Below, piece by piece: positions 1-6,325 of a stretch of 6,551 bases of DNA. The number at the start of each line of letters is the position of its first letter. The stretch's first letter is position 1. A program made the translations under genes and the position numbers. Location of the stretch: the NCBI GenBank assembly GCA_903925515.1, contig CAIYFP010000074.1, positions 1 to 6,551 on the forward strand, written 5' to 3'. The stretch is from an uncultured Verrucomicrobiota bacterium. GTDB lineage: Bacteria > Verrucomicrobiota > Verrucomicrobiia > Limisphaerales > UBA9464. The notes beneath the pieces are model-generated. The model was not told the origin of the DNA. It ran no database searches and saw nothing but the letters and a program-made list of their open reading frames with translations.

Positions 1-1
1 G

Positions 2-85
2 GGGGTCTTCGTGTTCACGCACGTGGACAGGAAGGTGGGCGAGGCGGAGTGGCAGGCGGCGCAGCCCAAGGTCGTGGTGCCCTAG
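2..85 (+). CDS. 3' end of an unidentified gene (C-terminal 27 residues)
   Basis: An open frame enters from before the window and ends at TAG (83-85). Its last 27 residues begin GVFVFTHVDRKVGE and end QPKVVVP. All 27 sense codons end in G or C, which matches the strong third-position bias of the complete genes here and makes real coding very likely. The tail mixes a hydrophobic stretch (VFVF) with charged residues and shows no membrane anchor or known sorting signal. The fragment is too short for me to assign a family or function. A terminator-like hairpin lies about 100 bases downstream and may end its transcript. Confidence 0.75.
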   Translation, partial: GVFVFTHVDRKVGEAEWQAAQPKVVVP

Positions 86-183
86 GCGGTACGGTCCTTG
101 GGCAGGGCGTGCTTGCGGCAACATGTGCATGAAGGGCAGGAAGCGTTGCGTGGGACTGGGCGTGGGGTGCGCGCGGTTGTGGC

Positions 184-234
184 CACGCCGGGTTTGGAAT
201 TGCGACGGCGCGGGTGCCGTCGTGGCGTGTTTTT
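184..234 (+). terminator. Two-part hairpin plus T5, terminator-like, abutting the next start codon
   Basis: An outer stem CACGCC (184-189) pairs perfectly with GGCGTG (224-229) and is followed at once by TTTTT (230-234). Inside it, CGACGGC (203-209) pairs with GCCGTCG (216-222) around the 6-base loop GCGGGT. Thirteen unpaired bases lie on the 5' side and one on the 3' side. A GC-rich stem directly followed by a U-run is the pattern of an intrinsic terminator, probably for the gene ending at 85. The T5 runs straight into the ATG at 235, so it could instead act as a leader attenuator or translation-control hairpin for the following gene. The pairing is seen in the sequence; the function is inferred. 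Confidence 0.45.
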
Positions 235-1167
235 ATGACCGGGTCGAGAACATGGATGTCGGTTGGCCTCCTCGTCTGCGTGGCGTTGGTGGCGGGGTTC
301 GTGATTGGGGACGGCCTTGGCAACGCGGCGCTGAAGCAGGGCGCGAGGCGGGAGGCCGAGCTTCGCAGGTTGATTGCGCAGCAAGCGGAGGCCGTCCGGG
401 CACCGGAGCCGCCCCCGGCGCCCGAGCCCGTGCAAGACGTGGCGCCGGCGGAGGTTCCGGCGTCCGGGCCCGTGCCGGACCCAGCACCCATGATGGCGCT
501 GATGGAGGAGCTGAAGTCCTCGGTGACGGAAGCCGCGCGGTTGTCGAACGAGCTGGCGAGGGTTTGGCGGGAGTCCGACGCGTTCCGCAGGAGCATGGAC
601 ATGACCTTGGCGAGCGCGAGGACCGAGCTTGAGGCGGCGCGGGTGGAGTTGCGCCAGCGTTCCGCCCGGATCGAGCTGCTTGAAGGCCAGATGGGCGCGC
701 TCAACCAGCAGATCCGGGACTTGTCCGAGCGTCTCGGCCGCCAAGACCTGCGCGTGGCCGAGGCGGAGCGTCAGTTGTCCACCGCGCGGGGGGATCGCTC
801 CGCGCTCCAGAGGAACCTCGACATCCTCTTGGCGGAGCGGACGGAAATCGCCTCGCGGCTCAAGGACAAGAAGATCCAGTCGTCCGCGCTCAGGAGGAGC
901 CGGGACTCCGAGGCGGCCGCCCGCGACTCGATCCTGTCCCGGGGCATGTTCGGGGTGCTCGGCCTTGGGAAGGGCGGGGAAAAGCAGGGGGCGTCGGCAC
1001 CGCCCGTCGTGCAGCCATCCGTTGCTCCCCGCAGGGTGACCGCAACGTCCGTTGACGTGGAGGTTGGGCCGGCCGAGTCGCCGCGGGCCCGCTCGCAGCG
1101 TTCCCCGGCGTCGAGCCATGCCCGGCCCCGGGGCGCCACGAACGCGCCGCCCGCGCCCGTGCCTTGA
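235..1167 (+). CDS. Membrane-anchored coiled-coil protein of unknown function
   Basis: This is a 310-residue protein I do not recognise as a named family. After a short N-terminus with Arg-5, residues 8-27 form one hydrophobic segment (core GLLVCVALVAGFVI), a signal anchor or uncleaved signal. Residues 37-55 are charged and helical. Residues 57-85 are a Pro/Ala/Glu-rich linker (PEPPPAPEP). Residues 86-231 are rich in E, R, L, A and Q with heptad-like spacing, predicting a long coiled coil. Residues 238-248 are a Gly-rich hydrophobic patch (MFGVLGLGKGG). The last 60 residues are Pro/Ser/Arg-rich and probably disordered. The likely topology is an N-terminal anchor with the coiled coil in the periplasm, or in the cytoplasm if inverted. 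I chose ATG 235, the first ATG in the frame; GTG 214 lies inside the upstream hairpin, and ATG 256 (seven residues shorter) is a fair alternative. No clear Shine-Dalgarno precedes either ATG. A structural, scaffold or envelope-spanning role is only a guess. Confidence 0.8.
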   Translation: MTGSRTWMSVGLLVCVALVAGFVIGDGLGNAALKQGARREAELRRLIAQQAEAVRAPEPPPAPEPVQDVAPAEVPASGPVPDPAPMMALMEELKSSVTEAARLSNELARVWRESDAFRRSMDMTLASARTELEAARVELRQRSARIELLEGQMGALNQQIRDLSERLGRQDLRVAEAERQLSTARGDRSALQRNLDILLAERTEIASRLKDKKIQSSALRRSRDSEAAARDSILSRGMFGVLGLGKGGEKQGASAPPVVQPSVAPRRVTATSVDVEVGPAESPRARSQRSPASSHARPRGATNAPPAPVP

Positions 1168-1174
1168 CTCAAGG
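1162..1174. repeat. 13-bp palindrome spanning a stop codon
   Basis: CCTTGA-C-TCAAGG is a perfect inverted repeat with 6-bp arms around one base, and it includes the TGA stop of the coiled-coil gene. The single-base centre does not suit a long RNA hairpin (at most CCTT/AAGG with a 5-base loop). If it has a role, a dimeric protein site is more likely. It may be chance. Confidence 0.2.
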
Positions 1175-1184
1175 GGCGGGACGG

Positions 1185-1216
1185 CATGGCGGCCTCGACC
1201 GCGATCCATGGCGGCC
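1185..1216. repeat. Two 10-bp direct repeats, 22 bp apart
   Basis: CATGGCGGCC occurs at 1185-1194 and again, identically, at 1207-1216. The start-to-start distance is 22 bp, about two helical turns, so both copies face the same side of the DNA. They lie in the gap before the DUF255 gene. This fits a tandem regulator site but is also compatible with chance in GC-rich DNA. The ATG in the second copy (1208) is also in frame with the DUF255 gene. Confidence 0.25.
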
Positions 1217-1285
1217 GAACCGGCGCTCGCGTCCGTCCGGGGCGCGGGTAGGATGGGGCTGGTGAACGACGCGAAGGAAAAGGGC

Positions 1286-1297
1286 GGGGCGCGCCCC
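1286..1297. repeat. 12-bp perfect palindrome directly before the DUF255 start
   Basis: GGGGCGCGCCCC is fully self-complementary and ends at the base before ATG 1298. In mRNA it could pair between copies or with neighbouring G/C runs, and it occupies the place where a ribosome-binding site would sit. Either it hinders initiation at 1298, or the true start is upstream: GTG 1262 has AGGA at 1250-1253 with 8-base spacing. Confidence 0.4.
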
Positions 1298-3346
1298 ATG
1301 AACCGGCTGGGCAAGGAGAAATCTCCGTACCTGTTGCAACATGCGGGCAACCCGGTGGATTGGTTCCCGTGGGGCGACGAGGCGTTCGCGAAGGCGCGGA
1401 AGGAGTCGAAGCCCATCCTGCTGAGCATCGGGTATTCGACCTGTCACTGGTGCCATGTCATGGAGCGGGAGTCGTTCGAGGACGAGGCCACGGCCGCGCT
1501 GCTTCGGGAGCACTTCGTGAGCATCAAGGTGGACCGGGAGGAGCGGCCGGACGTGGACCGCATCTACATGGGGTTCGTGCAGCTCACGACGGGCGGGGGC
1601 GGCTGGCCCCTGAACGTGTTCCTGACGCCGGAGCTGAAGCCCTTTTATGGCGGGACCTACTTCCCGCCCGAGCCCAAGCACGGGCGGCCCAGCTTTCGTC
1701 AGTTGCTGGGGCGGGTCGCGGAGCTTTGGAAGGATCGGCGCGGCGACGTGGAGGAGTCGGCGATGGACATCACGGCGCGGTTGCGATCCATGGCGGAGCA
1801 CGATCCCGCGAACGCGTTCCCGGCGGGGTTGCGCGAGCTGCACGGGGCGGCGCAGGCCTTCCTGCACGAGTTTGATCCGTTGCACGGGGGCTTCGGGGGC
1901 GCGCCCAAGTTCCCGCGCCCGAGCCAGCCCTTGTTCCTGCTGCGGGCGGCGCGGCGCTTTGACGACACGACGGCCCGGAACGCCGTGCTGTACACGTGCG
2001 AGCGGATGGCGTCGGGGGGTATGAACGACCAGTTGGGCGGCGGGTTTGCGCGGTACTCGGTGGACGAGCGATGGCTGGTGCCCCACTTCGAGAAGATGCT
2101 CTACGACAACGCGCAGCTGCTGCAGCTGTACGTGGAGGCGTTCGTGGCATCGGGGGACGCATTCCTTGCGGACGCGGCGCGGGCGACGGCGGACTATGTG
2201 CTGAGGGACATGGCCTCGCCGGACGGCGCCTTCTACTCGGCGGAGGACGCGGACAGCGAGGGGCACGAGGGGAAGTTCTATTGCTGGACGCAGGCGGAGC
2301 TTAGGACGTTGCTGACGGCCAACGAGAGCGTGCTGGTGGAGCGCCGGTTCGGGGTGACGGCGGAGGGCAACTTCGTGGACCACAGCCATCCGAGCCCGTT
2401 GCCGGGGCAGAACGTGTTGTCGTTGGCGGACCCCAAGCTTTCGGAGACGGAAAAGGTCCTGCTGGAGTCGGCGCTTGGAAAGATGCGGCTGGCGCGTGCG
2501 GCGCGGGTGCGACCGCACCGTGACGACAAGGTGCTGGCGTCATGGAACGGGATGATGCTGGGGGCGCTGGCGCGCGCGGGGGTGGTGTTGGAGGCGCCGG
2601 TGTACGTGGAGGCGGCCGAGCGGAACGCGGCGTTCATCCGGGAGCAGATGTGGGAGGCTGGCACGGGCGTGCTGCACCATCGGTGGCGGGAGGGGGAGCG
2701 CGACGGGGTCCAGTTGCTGGAGGGCCATGCCAACGTGGTGGCGGGGATGGTGGACTTGTACGAGGCGACGCTGGATCCCCGGCACCTCGCCTTCGCGGTG
2801 GAGGTGGCGGAGGCGATGGTGAAGCAATTCCATGACGCGAAGGGCGGCGGCTTCTGGCAAACGACGGCCGACACGCCCCACCTGTTGGTGCGCACGAAGG
2901 ACGACTACGACGGTGCGGAGCCGTCGGGGAACAGCGTGGCGGCCCTGGCCTTGCTGCGCATGTCGGCGATCTGCGGCCGGGCGGACTGGAGGCGCGCGGC
3001 GGAGGGAACGGTGCGGTTGTTCGCGCAGCGGCTGCACCAGATGCCGCAGGCGGTGCCGCACTTGCTGCTGGCGCTGGACTTCATGCAGCAGGAGCCGAAG
3101 CGGGTGGTGTTGGTGGGGGACTGGACGTGCGGGAGCACGGCGTCGTTGCTGAGGGCGGCCCACGCGGTGCACGAGCCGAACCGCGTGATCCTCGGGAACC
3201 ATGGGCCGGTGGATGCGTTCGCGCGGGGGTTGCCGTCGAACCCGGAGTACACGGTGGCCTTTTGTTGCAGCGGGACGGCGTGCGAGCCGCCGACTCGGGA
3301 CCGGAAGGCGGTGCGCGAGTTCCTTGGGCGCAGGCCGGCCTCGTAG
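1298..3346 (+). CDS. DUF255 / YyaL / SPATA20-family thioredoxin-domain protein
   Basis: This 682-residue protein matches the full-length family: an N-terminal DsbH/thioredoxin-like domain followed by an (alpha/alpha)6-barrel related to N-acylglucosamine 2-epimerases and six-hairpin glycosidases. The N-terminus has the hallmark SPYLLQHAGNPVDW (9-22). The redox motif is C49-H-W-C52 in STCHWCHVM, followed by KVDREERPDVD (77-87), GGGGWPLNVFLTP (99-111) and GGTYFPPEP (118-126). The barrel carries GGFGGAPKFPRP (197-208), a stretch around RYSVDERWLVPHFEKMLYDN (252-271), YSAEDADSEGHEGKF (313-327), DDKVLASWNGMM (409-420) and YDGAEPSGNS (537-546). The C-terminal pair is C657-x4-C662 in CCSGTACEPPT. No signal peptide is seen, so it is probably cytoplasmic. 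The physiological substrate of this widespread family is not established; a redox or sugar-related role is inferred from the folds. ATG 1298 is chosen because family members usually begin just before NRLxxExSPYLLQHA. ATG 1208, ATG 1253 and GTG 1262 are in-frame alternatives, and GTG 1262 has the best Shine-Dalgarno. Confidence 0.93.
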   Translation: MNRLGKEKSPYLLQHAGNPVDWFPWGDEAFAKARKESKPILLSIGYSTCHWCHVMERESFEDEATAALLREHFVSIKVDREERPDVDRIYMGFVQLTTGGGGWPLNVFLTPELKPFYGGTYFPPEPKHGRPSFRQLLGRVAELWKDRRGDVEESAMDITARLRSMAEHDPANAFPAGLRELHGAAQAFLHEFDPLHGGFGGAPKFPRPSQPLFLLRAARRFDDTTARNAVLYTCERMASGGMNDQLGGGFARYSVDERWLVPHFEKMLYDNAQLLQLYVEAFVASGDAFLADAARATADYVLRDMASPDGAFYSAEDADSEGHEGKFYCWTQAELRTLLTANESVLVERRFGVTAEGNFVDHSHPSPLPGQNVLSLADPKLSETEKVLLESALGKMRLARAARVRPHRDDKVLASWNGMMLGALARAGVVLEAPVYVEAAERNAAFIREQMWEAGTGVLHHRWREGERDGVQLLEGHANVVAGMVDLYEATLDPRHLAFAVEVAEAMVKQFHDAKGGGFWQTTADTPHLLVRTKDDYDGAEPSGNSVAALALLRMSAICGRADWRRAAEGTVRLFAQRLHQMPQAVPHLLLALDFMQQEPKRVVLVGDWTCGSTASLLRAAHAVHEPNRVILGNHGPVDAFARGLPSNPEYTVAFCCSGTACEPPTRDRKAVREFLGRRPAS

Positions 3347-3472
3347 GCGGGATGGGAAGGGCGTGGTTTTGGCAAGGTTGGGTTGGGCTGCGCGGGCCGG
3401 GCCGGGATGAATTGATGGCCTGAAGGCTTGCCATGGGGCGTGGGCTTTGGTCTTTGGGGGCCACGAGCGCGT

Positions 3473-3488
3473 CCCGGGGAGTTCCGGG
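3473..3488 (+). promoter_or_regulatory. Small hairpin in the pckG leader
   Basis: CCCGG (3473-3477) pairs with CCGGG (3484-3488) around a 6-base loop, ending 36 bases before the pckG ATG. No T-run follows, so it is not an intrinsic terminator. The rest of the 178-bp gap (3347-3524) shows a GGCCGGCC palindrome at 3333-3340 (overlapping the end of the DUF255 gene) and an ATGGC/GCCAT pair (3415-3419/3430-3434). I see no credible -35/-10 pair. Its role is unknown. Confidence 0.2.
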
Positions 3489-3515
3489 CACGGGAAACCA
3501 AGGGATAAACACGAA

Positions 3516-3519
3516 AAGG
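3516..3519 (+). promoter_or_regulatory. Ribosome-binding site of pckG
   Basis: AAGG lies five bases before ATG 3525 and fixes that start over the upstream open frame, whose codons do not resemble PEPCK. It sits within an A-rich stretch, GATAAACACGAAAAGG, which shares ACACGAAAA with the repeat near the window's 3' end. Confidence 0.6.
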
Positions 3520-3524
3520 CTGCC

Positions 3525-5282
3525 ATGTCATCGCACACGACGAATCTTCATGTCCTCACGTGGGTCCAGGAACAGGTGCGCCTCTGCCAACCCGACCGGG
3601 TGGTGTGGTGCGACGGTTCGGAGCCCGAGAGGTTCCGGTTGCAGGAACAGGCGGTCCGGGACGGCGTGTTGATCCGTTTGAACCCGGAGAAGCACCCCGG
3701 GTCGTTCTACCATCGGTCGAACCCGAACGACGTCGCGCGGGTGGAGCAGTTGACGTACATCTGCACGCCGACGGAGGAGGAGGCGGGACCCACGAACAAC
3801 TGGGCCGAGCCGCGGGCGATGTACCGGCGGCTGGAGGGGCATACGCGCGGGGCGATGAAGGGGCGGACGATGTACGTGGTGCCGTACCTGATGGGGCCGC
3901 CGGGATCGCCGCTCGCGAAGGTAGGGGTGGAGCTGACGGACTCGATCTACGTGGTGCTGAACATGCGCATCATGACCCGGATGGGGGACGTGGCATGGCA
4001 GCAACTGGGGGATTCGGACGACTTCAACCGGGGCCTGCATTGCATGCTGGACCTGAACCCGGAGCGGCGCCTCGTCTGTCACTTCCCGCAGGACAACACG
4101 ATCATCTCCGTGGGCAGTGGCTATGGGGGCAACGTGTTGCTCGGCAAGAAGTGCCTTGCGCTCCGGATCGGCTCGTACCTTGGGCGTCGCGAAGGCTGGC
4201 TGGCCGAACACATGCTGATCCTCGGGGTGGAGTCGCCGAGGGGCGAGAAGACGTACGTGGCGGCGGCGTTCCCGTCGGCATGCGGCAAGACCAACTTCGC
4301 GATGCTGGTCCCGCCGGTGTCCTTCGAGGGGTGGCGGATCTGGACGGTCGGGGACGACATCGCGTGGATGTACCCGGGGGCGGACGGGCGCCTGTGGGCG
4401 ATCAATCCGGAGGCGGGCTACTTTGGGGTGGCGCCGGGGACGAACGGGAGCACGAACCCCAACGCGATGGCCACGCTGGCGAGGGACACGATCTTTACCA
4501 ACGTGGCGTTGAAGCCGGACGGCACGGTGTGGTGGGAGGGGCATGACGACCCGCCGCCGCCCGAGTGCCTTGACTGGCAGGGCCGCCCATGGACGCCGTT
4601 GTCGCGGGAGAAGGCGGCGCACCCGAACTCGCGGTTCACGGCGCCGATGGCGAACAACCCGTCGCTGGCGCCGGAGGTGGACCATTCCCAGGGCGTGCCG
4701 ATCTCGGCCATCATCTTCGGCGGGCGCAGGGCCAGCACGTTGCCGCTGGTGTGCGAGGCGTTCAACTGGGTGCATGGCGTGTATCTCGGCGCGACGATGG
4801 GCTCGGAAACGACGGCGGCGGCGGCGGGCGCGGTGGGGCAGGTGCGGCGGGACCCGATGGCGATGCTTCCGTTCTGCGGGTACAACATGGGCTGGTACTT
4901 CCGCCATTGGCTGAACATGCGGAAGCGCGTGAAGCTGCCGCCGCACATCTTCCAGGTGAACTGGTTCAGGAAGGGGCCGGACGGCCGCTACCTGTGGCCG
5001 GGGTTCGGGGAGAACATGCGGGTGCTGAAGTGGATCATCGACCGCGCCGCCGGGCGCGTGGGCGCATGGGAAACGCCCTTGGGCTGGGTGCCGCGCACGC
5101 AGGACTTTCCGCTGGACGGCATGGACGGGTTCACGGCGGCGGACTTCGAGGCGTTGCAGAACATCAACCTTGAGGAATGGCGTCGCGAGGTGCTGTCGCA
5201 GGACGAGCTGTTCATGAAGCTCTACTCGTTCCTGCCCAAGGAGATGATCTTCCAGCGCGAGCTGCTGGTGGCGCGCCTTTGA
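3525..5282 (+). CDS. pckG: Phosphoenolpyruvate carboxykinase (GTP)
   Basis: This cytosolic enzyme converts oxaloacetate and GTP to phosphoenolpyruvate, CO2 and GDP, the committed entry to gluconeogenesis, and may run in reverse to fix CO2. The 585-residue protein is close to the usual 590-620 of the GTP class. Visible motifs, in order: WCDGS (28-32); the substrate-binding region SNPNDVARVE (65-74); GYGGNVLLGKKCLALRI (199-215) with the metal-ligand Lys; WLAEHMLILG (225-234) with metal-ligand His-229; the P-loop FPSACGKTN (249-257); the kinase-2 motif VGDDIAWM (275-282) with the metal-ligand Asp; the nucleotide and lid region EVDHSQGVPISAIIFGGRR (384-402); FNWVHGVYLGATMGSETTAA (413-432); and WFRKGPDGRYLWPGFGENMRVLKWI (split here as WFRKGPDGRYLW 480-491 and PGFGENMRVLKWI 492-504). 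The PSACGKTN-type loop separates it from ATP-dependent PckA. All catalytic motifs are intact. The start is set by AAGG five bases upstream. The GDSL esterase gene follows within about 30 bp and may be co-transcribed. Confidence 0.97.
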   Translation: MSSHTTNLHVLTWVQEQVRLCQPDRVVWCDGSEPERFRLQEQAVRDGVLIRLNPEKHPGSFYHRSNPNDVARVEQLTYICTPTEEEAGPTNNWAEPRAMYRRLEGHTRGAMKGRTMYVVPYLMGPPGSPLAKVGVELTDSIYVVLNMRIMTRMGDVAWQQLGDSDDFNRGLHCMLDLNPERRLVCHFPQDNTIISVGSGYGGNVLLGKKCLALRIGSYLGRREGWLAEHMLILGVESPRGEKTYVAAAFPSACGKTNFAMLVPPVSFEGWRIWTVGDDIAWMYPGADGRLWAINPEAGYFGVAPGTNGSTNPNAMATLARDTIFTNVALKPDGTVWWEGHDDPPPPECLDWQGRPWTPLSREKAAHPNSRFTAPMANNPSLAPEVDHSQGVPISAIIFGGRRASTLPLVCEAFNWVHGVYLGATMGSETTAAAAGAVGQVRRDPMAMLPFCGYNMGWYFRHWLNMRKRVKLPPHIFQVNWFRKGPDGRYLWPGFGENMRVLKWIIDRAAGRVGAWETPLGWVPRTQDFPLDGMDGFTAADFEALQNINLEEWRREVLSQDELFMKLYSFLPKEMIFQRELLVARL

Positions 5283-5301
5283 CGGCGCGGCGGGCGCGGG
5301 C

Positions 5302-5305
5302 AGGA
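5302..5305 (+). promoter_or_regulatory. Candidate ribosome-binding site of the GDSL gene
   Basis: AGGA lies eight bases before ATG 5314, a normal distance. It overlaps the first base of the other candidate start, ATG 5305, which has no spaced Shine-Dalgarno of its own. This favours 5314 by three codons. Confidence 0.4.
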
Positions 5306-5313
5306 TGCGAGGG

Positions 5314-6003
5314 ATGCGATCACTTGGCGCGGTGAAGGCAACCGGCTCCCGGATGCTGAGCGTGGCGTGCGGCGCGGCATGCCTTGCGGCGTCCGCGGCA
5401 GACGCGACCCACGCGGGGCCTCGCCGGGTCGTGGTGCTGGGCGACTCCTTGGCGGCGGGCTACGGCGTCGAACGCGGGGAGGGCTGGCCCGAGCGCGTGC
5501 AAGCCCGGATCGACAGGGCCGGCCTGCCCTTCGAGGTCGTCAACGCGGGCCTGTCCGGCGACACGACGGCCGGGGGATTGCGTCGGCTGGACTGGGTCAT
5601 CAAGCAACGCGTGGACGTGCTCGTCGTCGAGCTGGGCGGGAACGATGGGCTTCGCGGGATACCGCCCTCGACGACGAAGTCCAACCTCGTGGCCATGGTT
5701 CGGCGCGCGCGGGCACGTTGGCCCGAGAGCAAGGTGGTCCTCGCCGGGATGCAGATGCCACCCAGCATGGGGCCTGACCATGCGGAGGCATTCCGCAAGC
5801 TCTTCCCGGAGGTGGCGAAGGAGGAGGGGACGGACATCATCCCGCACCTGCTGGAGGGCGTGGGCGGGGTTCCGGACCTCAACCAAGAGGACCTGATCCA
5901 CCCGACGCCACGGGGCCATGAGCTGGTGGCGAGCAATGCATGGGTCGTGCTGGAACCGCTGCTGAGGACGGCGTCCGGGAAAGATTCGCGCCGGTCACCG
6001 TAA
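5314..6003 (+). CDS. Secreted GDSL/SGNH esterase, TesA-like (arylesterase / lysophospholipase)
   Basis: This 229-residue SGNH hydrolase expected to cleave ester or thioester bonds of acyl substrates resembles the TesA group (acyl-CoA thioesterase I / lysophospholipase L1 / arylesterase). Residues 1-34 look like a Sec signal peptide: basic start (R2, K8, R13), hydrophobic core MLSVACGAACLAAS, and a likely cut after THA before GPRR. The mature protein is therefore periplasmic or exported. The four family blocks are present: GDSLAAGYGV with nucleophile Ser-45; NAGLSGDTTAGG with the oxyanion Gly; GGND with Asn-110; and DLIHPTPRGH with Asp-193 and His-196. MQMPP (146-150) matches the conserved loop of TesA proteins. 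The length is typical. ATG 5305 would add three residues. It follows pckG by 31 bp, so co-transcription is likely, but the functions are not obviously linked. The exact substrate cannot be read from sequence. Confidence 0.92.
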   Translation: MRSLGAVKATGSRMLSVACGAACLAASAADATHAGPRRVVVLGDSLAAGYGVERGEGWPERVQARIDRAGLPFEVVNAGLSGDTTAGGLRRLDWVIKQRVDVLVVELGGNDGLRGIPPSTTKSNLVAMVRRARARWPESKVVLAGMQMPPSMGPDHAEAFRKLFPEVAKEEGTDIIPHLLEGVGGVPDLNQEDLIHPTPRGHELVASNAWVVLEPLLRTASGKDSRRSP

Positions 6004-6045
6004 ACCGGCCCCGCCCGTCCCGACGCTGGTGAAGCGGGACCGGTT
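6003..6045 (+). terminator. Weak terminator-like inverted repeats after the GDSL gene
   Basis: AACCG (6003-6007) pairs with CGGTT (6041-6045), and inside it GTCCCG (6017-6022) pairs with CGGGAC (6035-6040) around a 12-base loop. The structure starts at the stop codon, as terminator hairpins often do, but no T-run follows. It could mark the end of the pckG-esterase transcript by another mechanism, or be chance. Confidence 0.25.
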
Positions 6046-6055
6046 GAAGGCCGCC

Positions 6056-6069
6056 CCGCGACGTCGCGG
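6056..6069. repeat. 14-bp perfect palindrome
   Basis: CCGCGACGTCGCGG is fully self-complementary over 14 bp and lies 53 bases after the GDSL stop codon in non-coding DNA. It suits a dimeric DNA-binding protein. Its function is unknown, and GC-rich composition raises the chance expectation. Confidence 0.4.
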
Positions 6070-6106
6070 ATGCCCCGCTGCAACGGTCACGCCCCAGCGT
6101 GATGTG

Positions 6107-6178
6107 CTTGGAGGGTTCCAAGGAGCAGGCAGGCTCTCCGGTCGTGCCGGAGCCGCACGGGACATGGCTCGGCGGAGC
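6107..6178 (+). other. Cluster of three stem-loops (possible structured RNA)
   Basis: Three inverted repeats follow one another. CTTGGA-GGGT-TCCAAG (6107-6122) is a perfect 6-bp stem with a 4-base loop. GGCT(CT)CCGG/CCGGAGCC (6132-6154) is an 8-bp stem with a 2-base bulge and a TCGTG loop. GCTC-GGCG-GAGC (6167-6178) is a 4-bp stem. Close spacing and tetraloop-size loops suggest folding as RNA, but GC-rich DNA yields such pairs easily and I recognise no known RNA family. Confidence 0.25.
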
Positions 6179-6325
6179 GCCGGCGGCCACCCTTGAACCG
6201 AAAACGGCAGTCCAAGAGGGCTTCAAGGCACGGAAATGGCGTTCCCATCAAGGCGAAGAGGCCCCGTGGGATCCATCCGAGACCTCACCCCGCGGGGGAA
6301 GCTGGAATGGGCCGGTACGGGTGGT

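Noticed and set aside
1164..1192. TTGACT as a -35 box for the DUF255 gene
   Set aside because: No -10-like sequence lies 16-18 bp downstream (the region is GC-only); the TTGA belongs to the palindrome and stop codon.
82..1428. Very long open frame on the - strand opposite the coiled-coil gene
   Set aside because: It has Arg/Pro/His-rich, low-complexity translation with no motif. Long antisense frames are expected opposite genes with G/C-biased third positions, and the + frame has a coherent domain layout.
3367..3370. TTTT after the DUF255 gene as an intrinsic terminator
   Set aside because: No adequate GC-rich stem ends immediately before it.
3428..3456. TTGCCA as a -35 box for pckG
   Set aside because: The hexamer 17 bp downstream (TCTTTG) matches TATAAT poorly.
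2540..3538. Long - strand frame over the end of the DUF255 gene
   Set aside because: It is antisense to well-conserved family motifs, its translation is His/Arg/Gln-rich, and it runs through the gap without any family match.
3528..4946. Long - strand frame opposite pckG
   Set aside because: It lies opposite an intact PEPCK with all catalytic motifs. The translation is a basic, low-complexity shadow.
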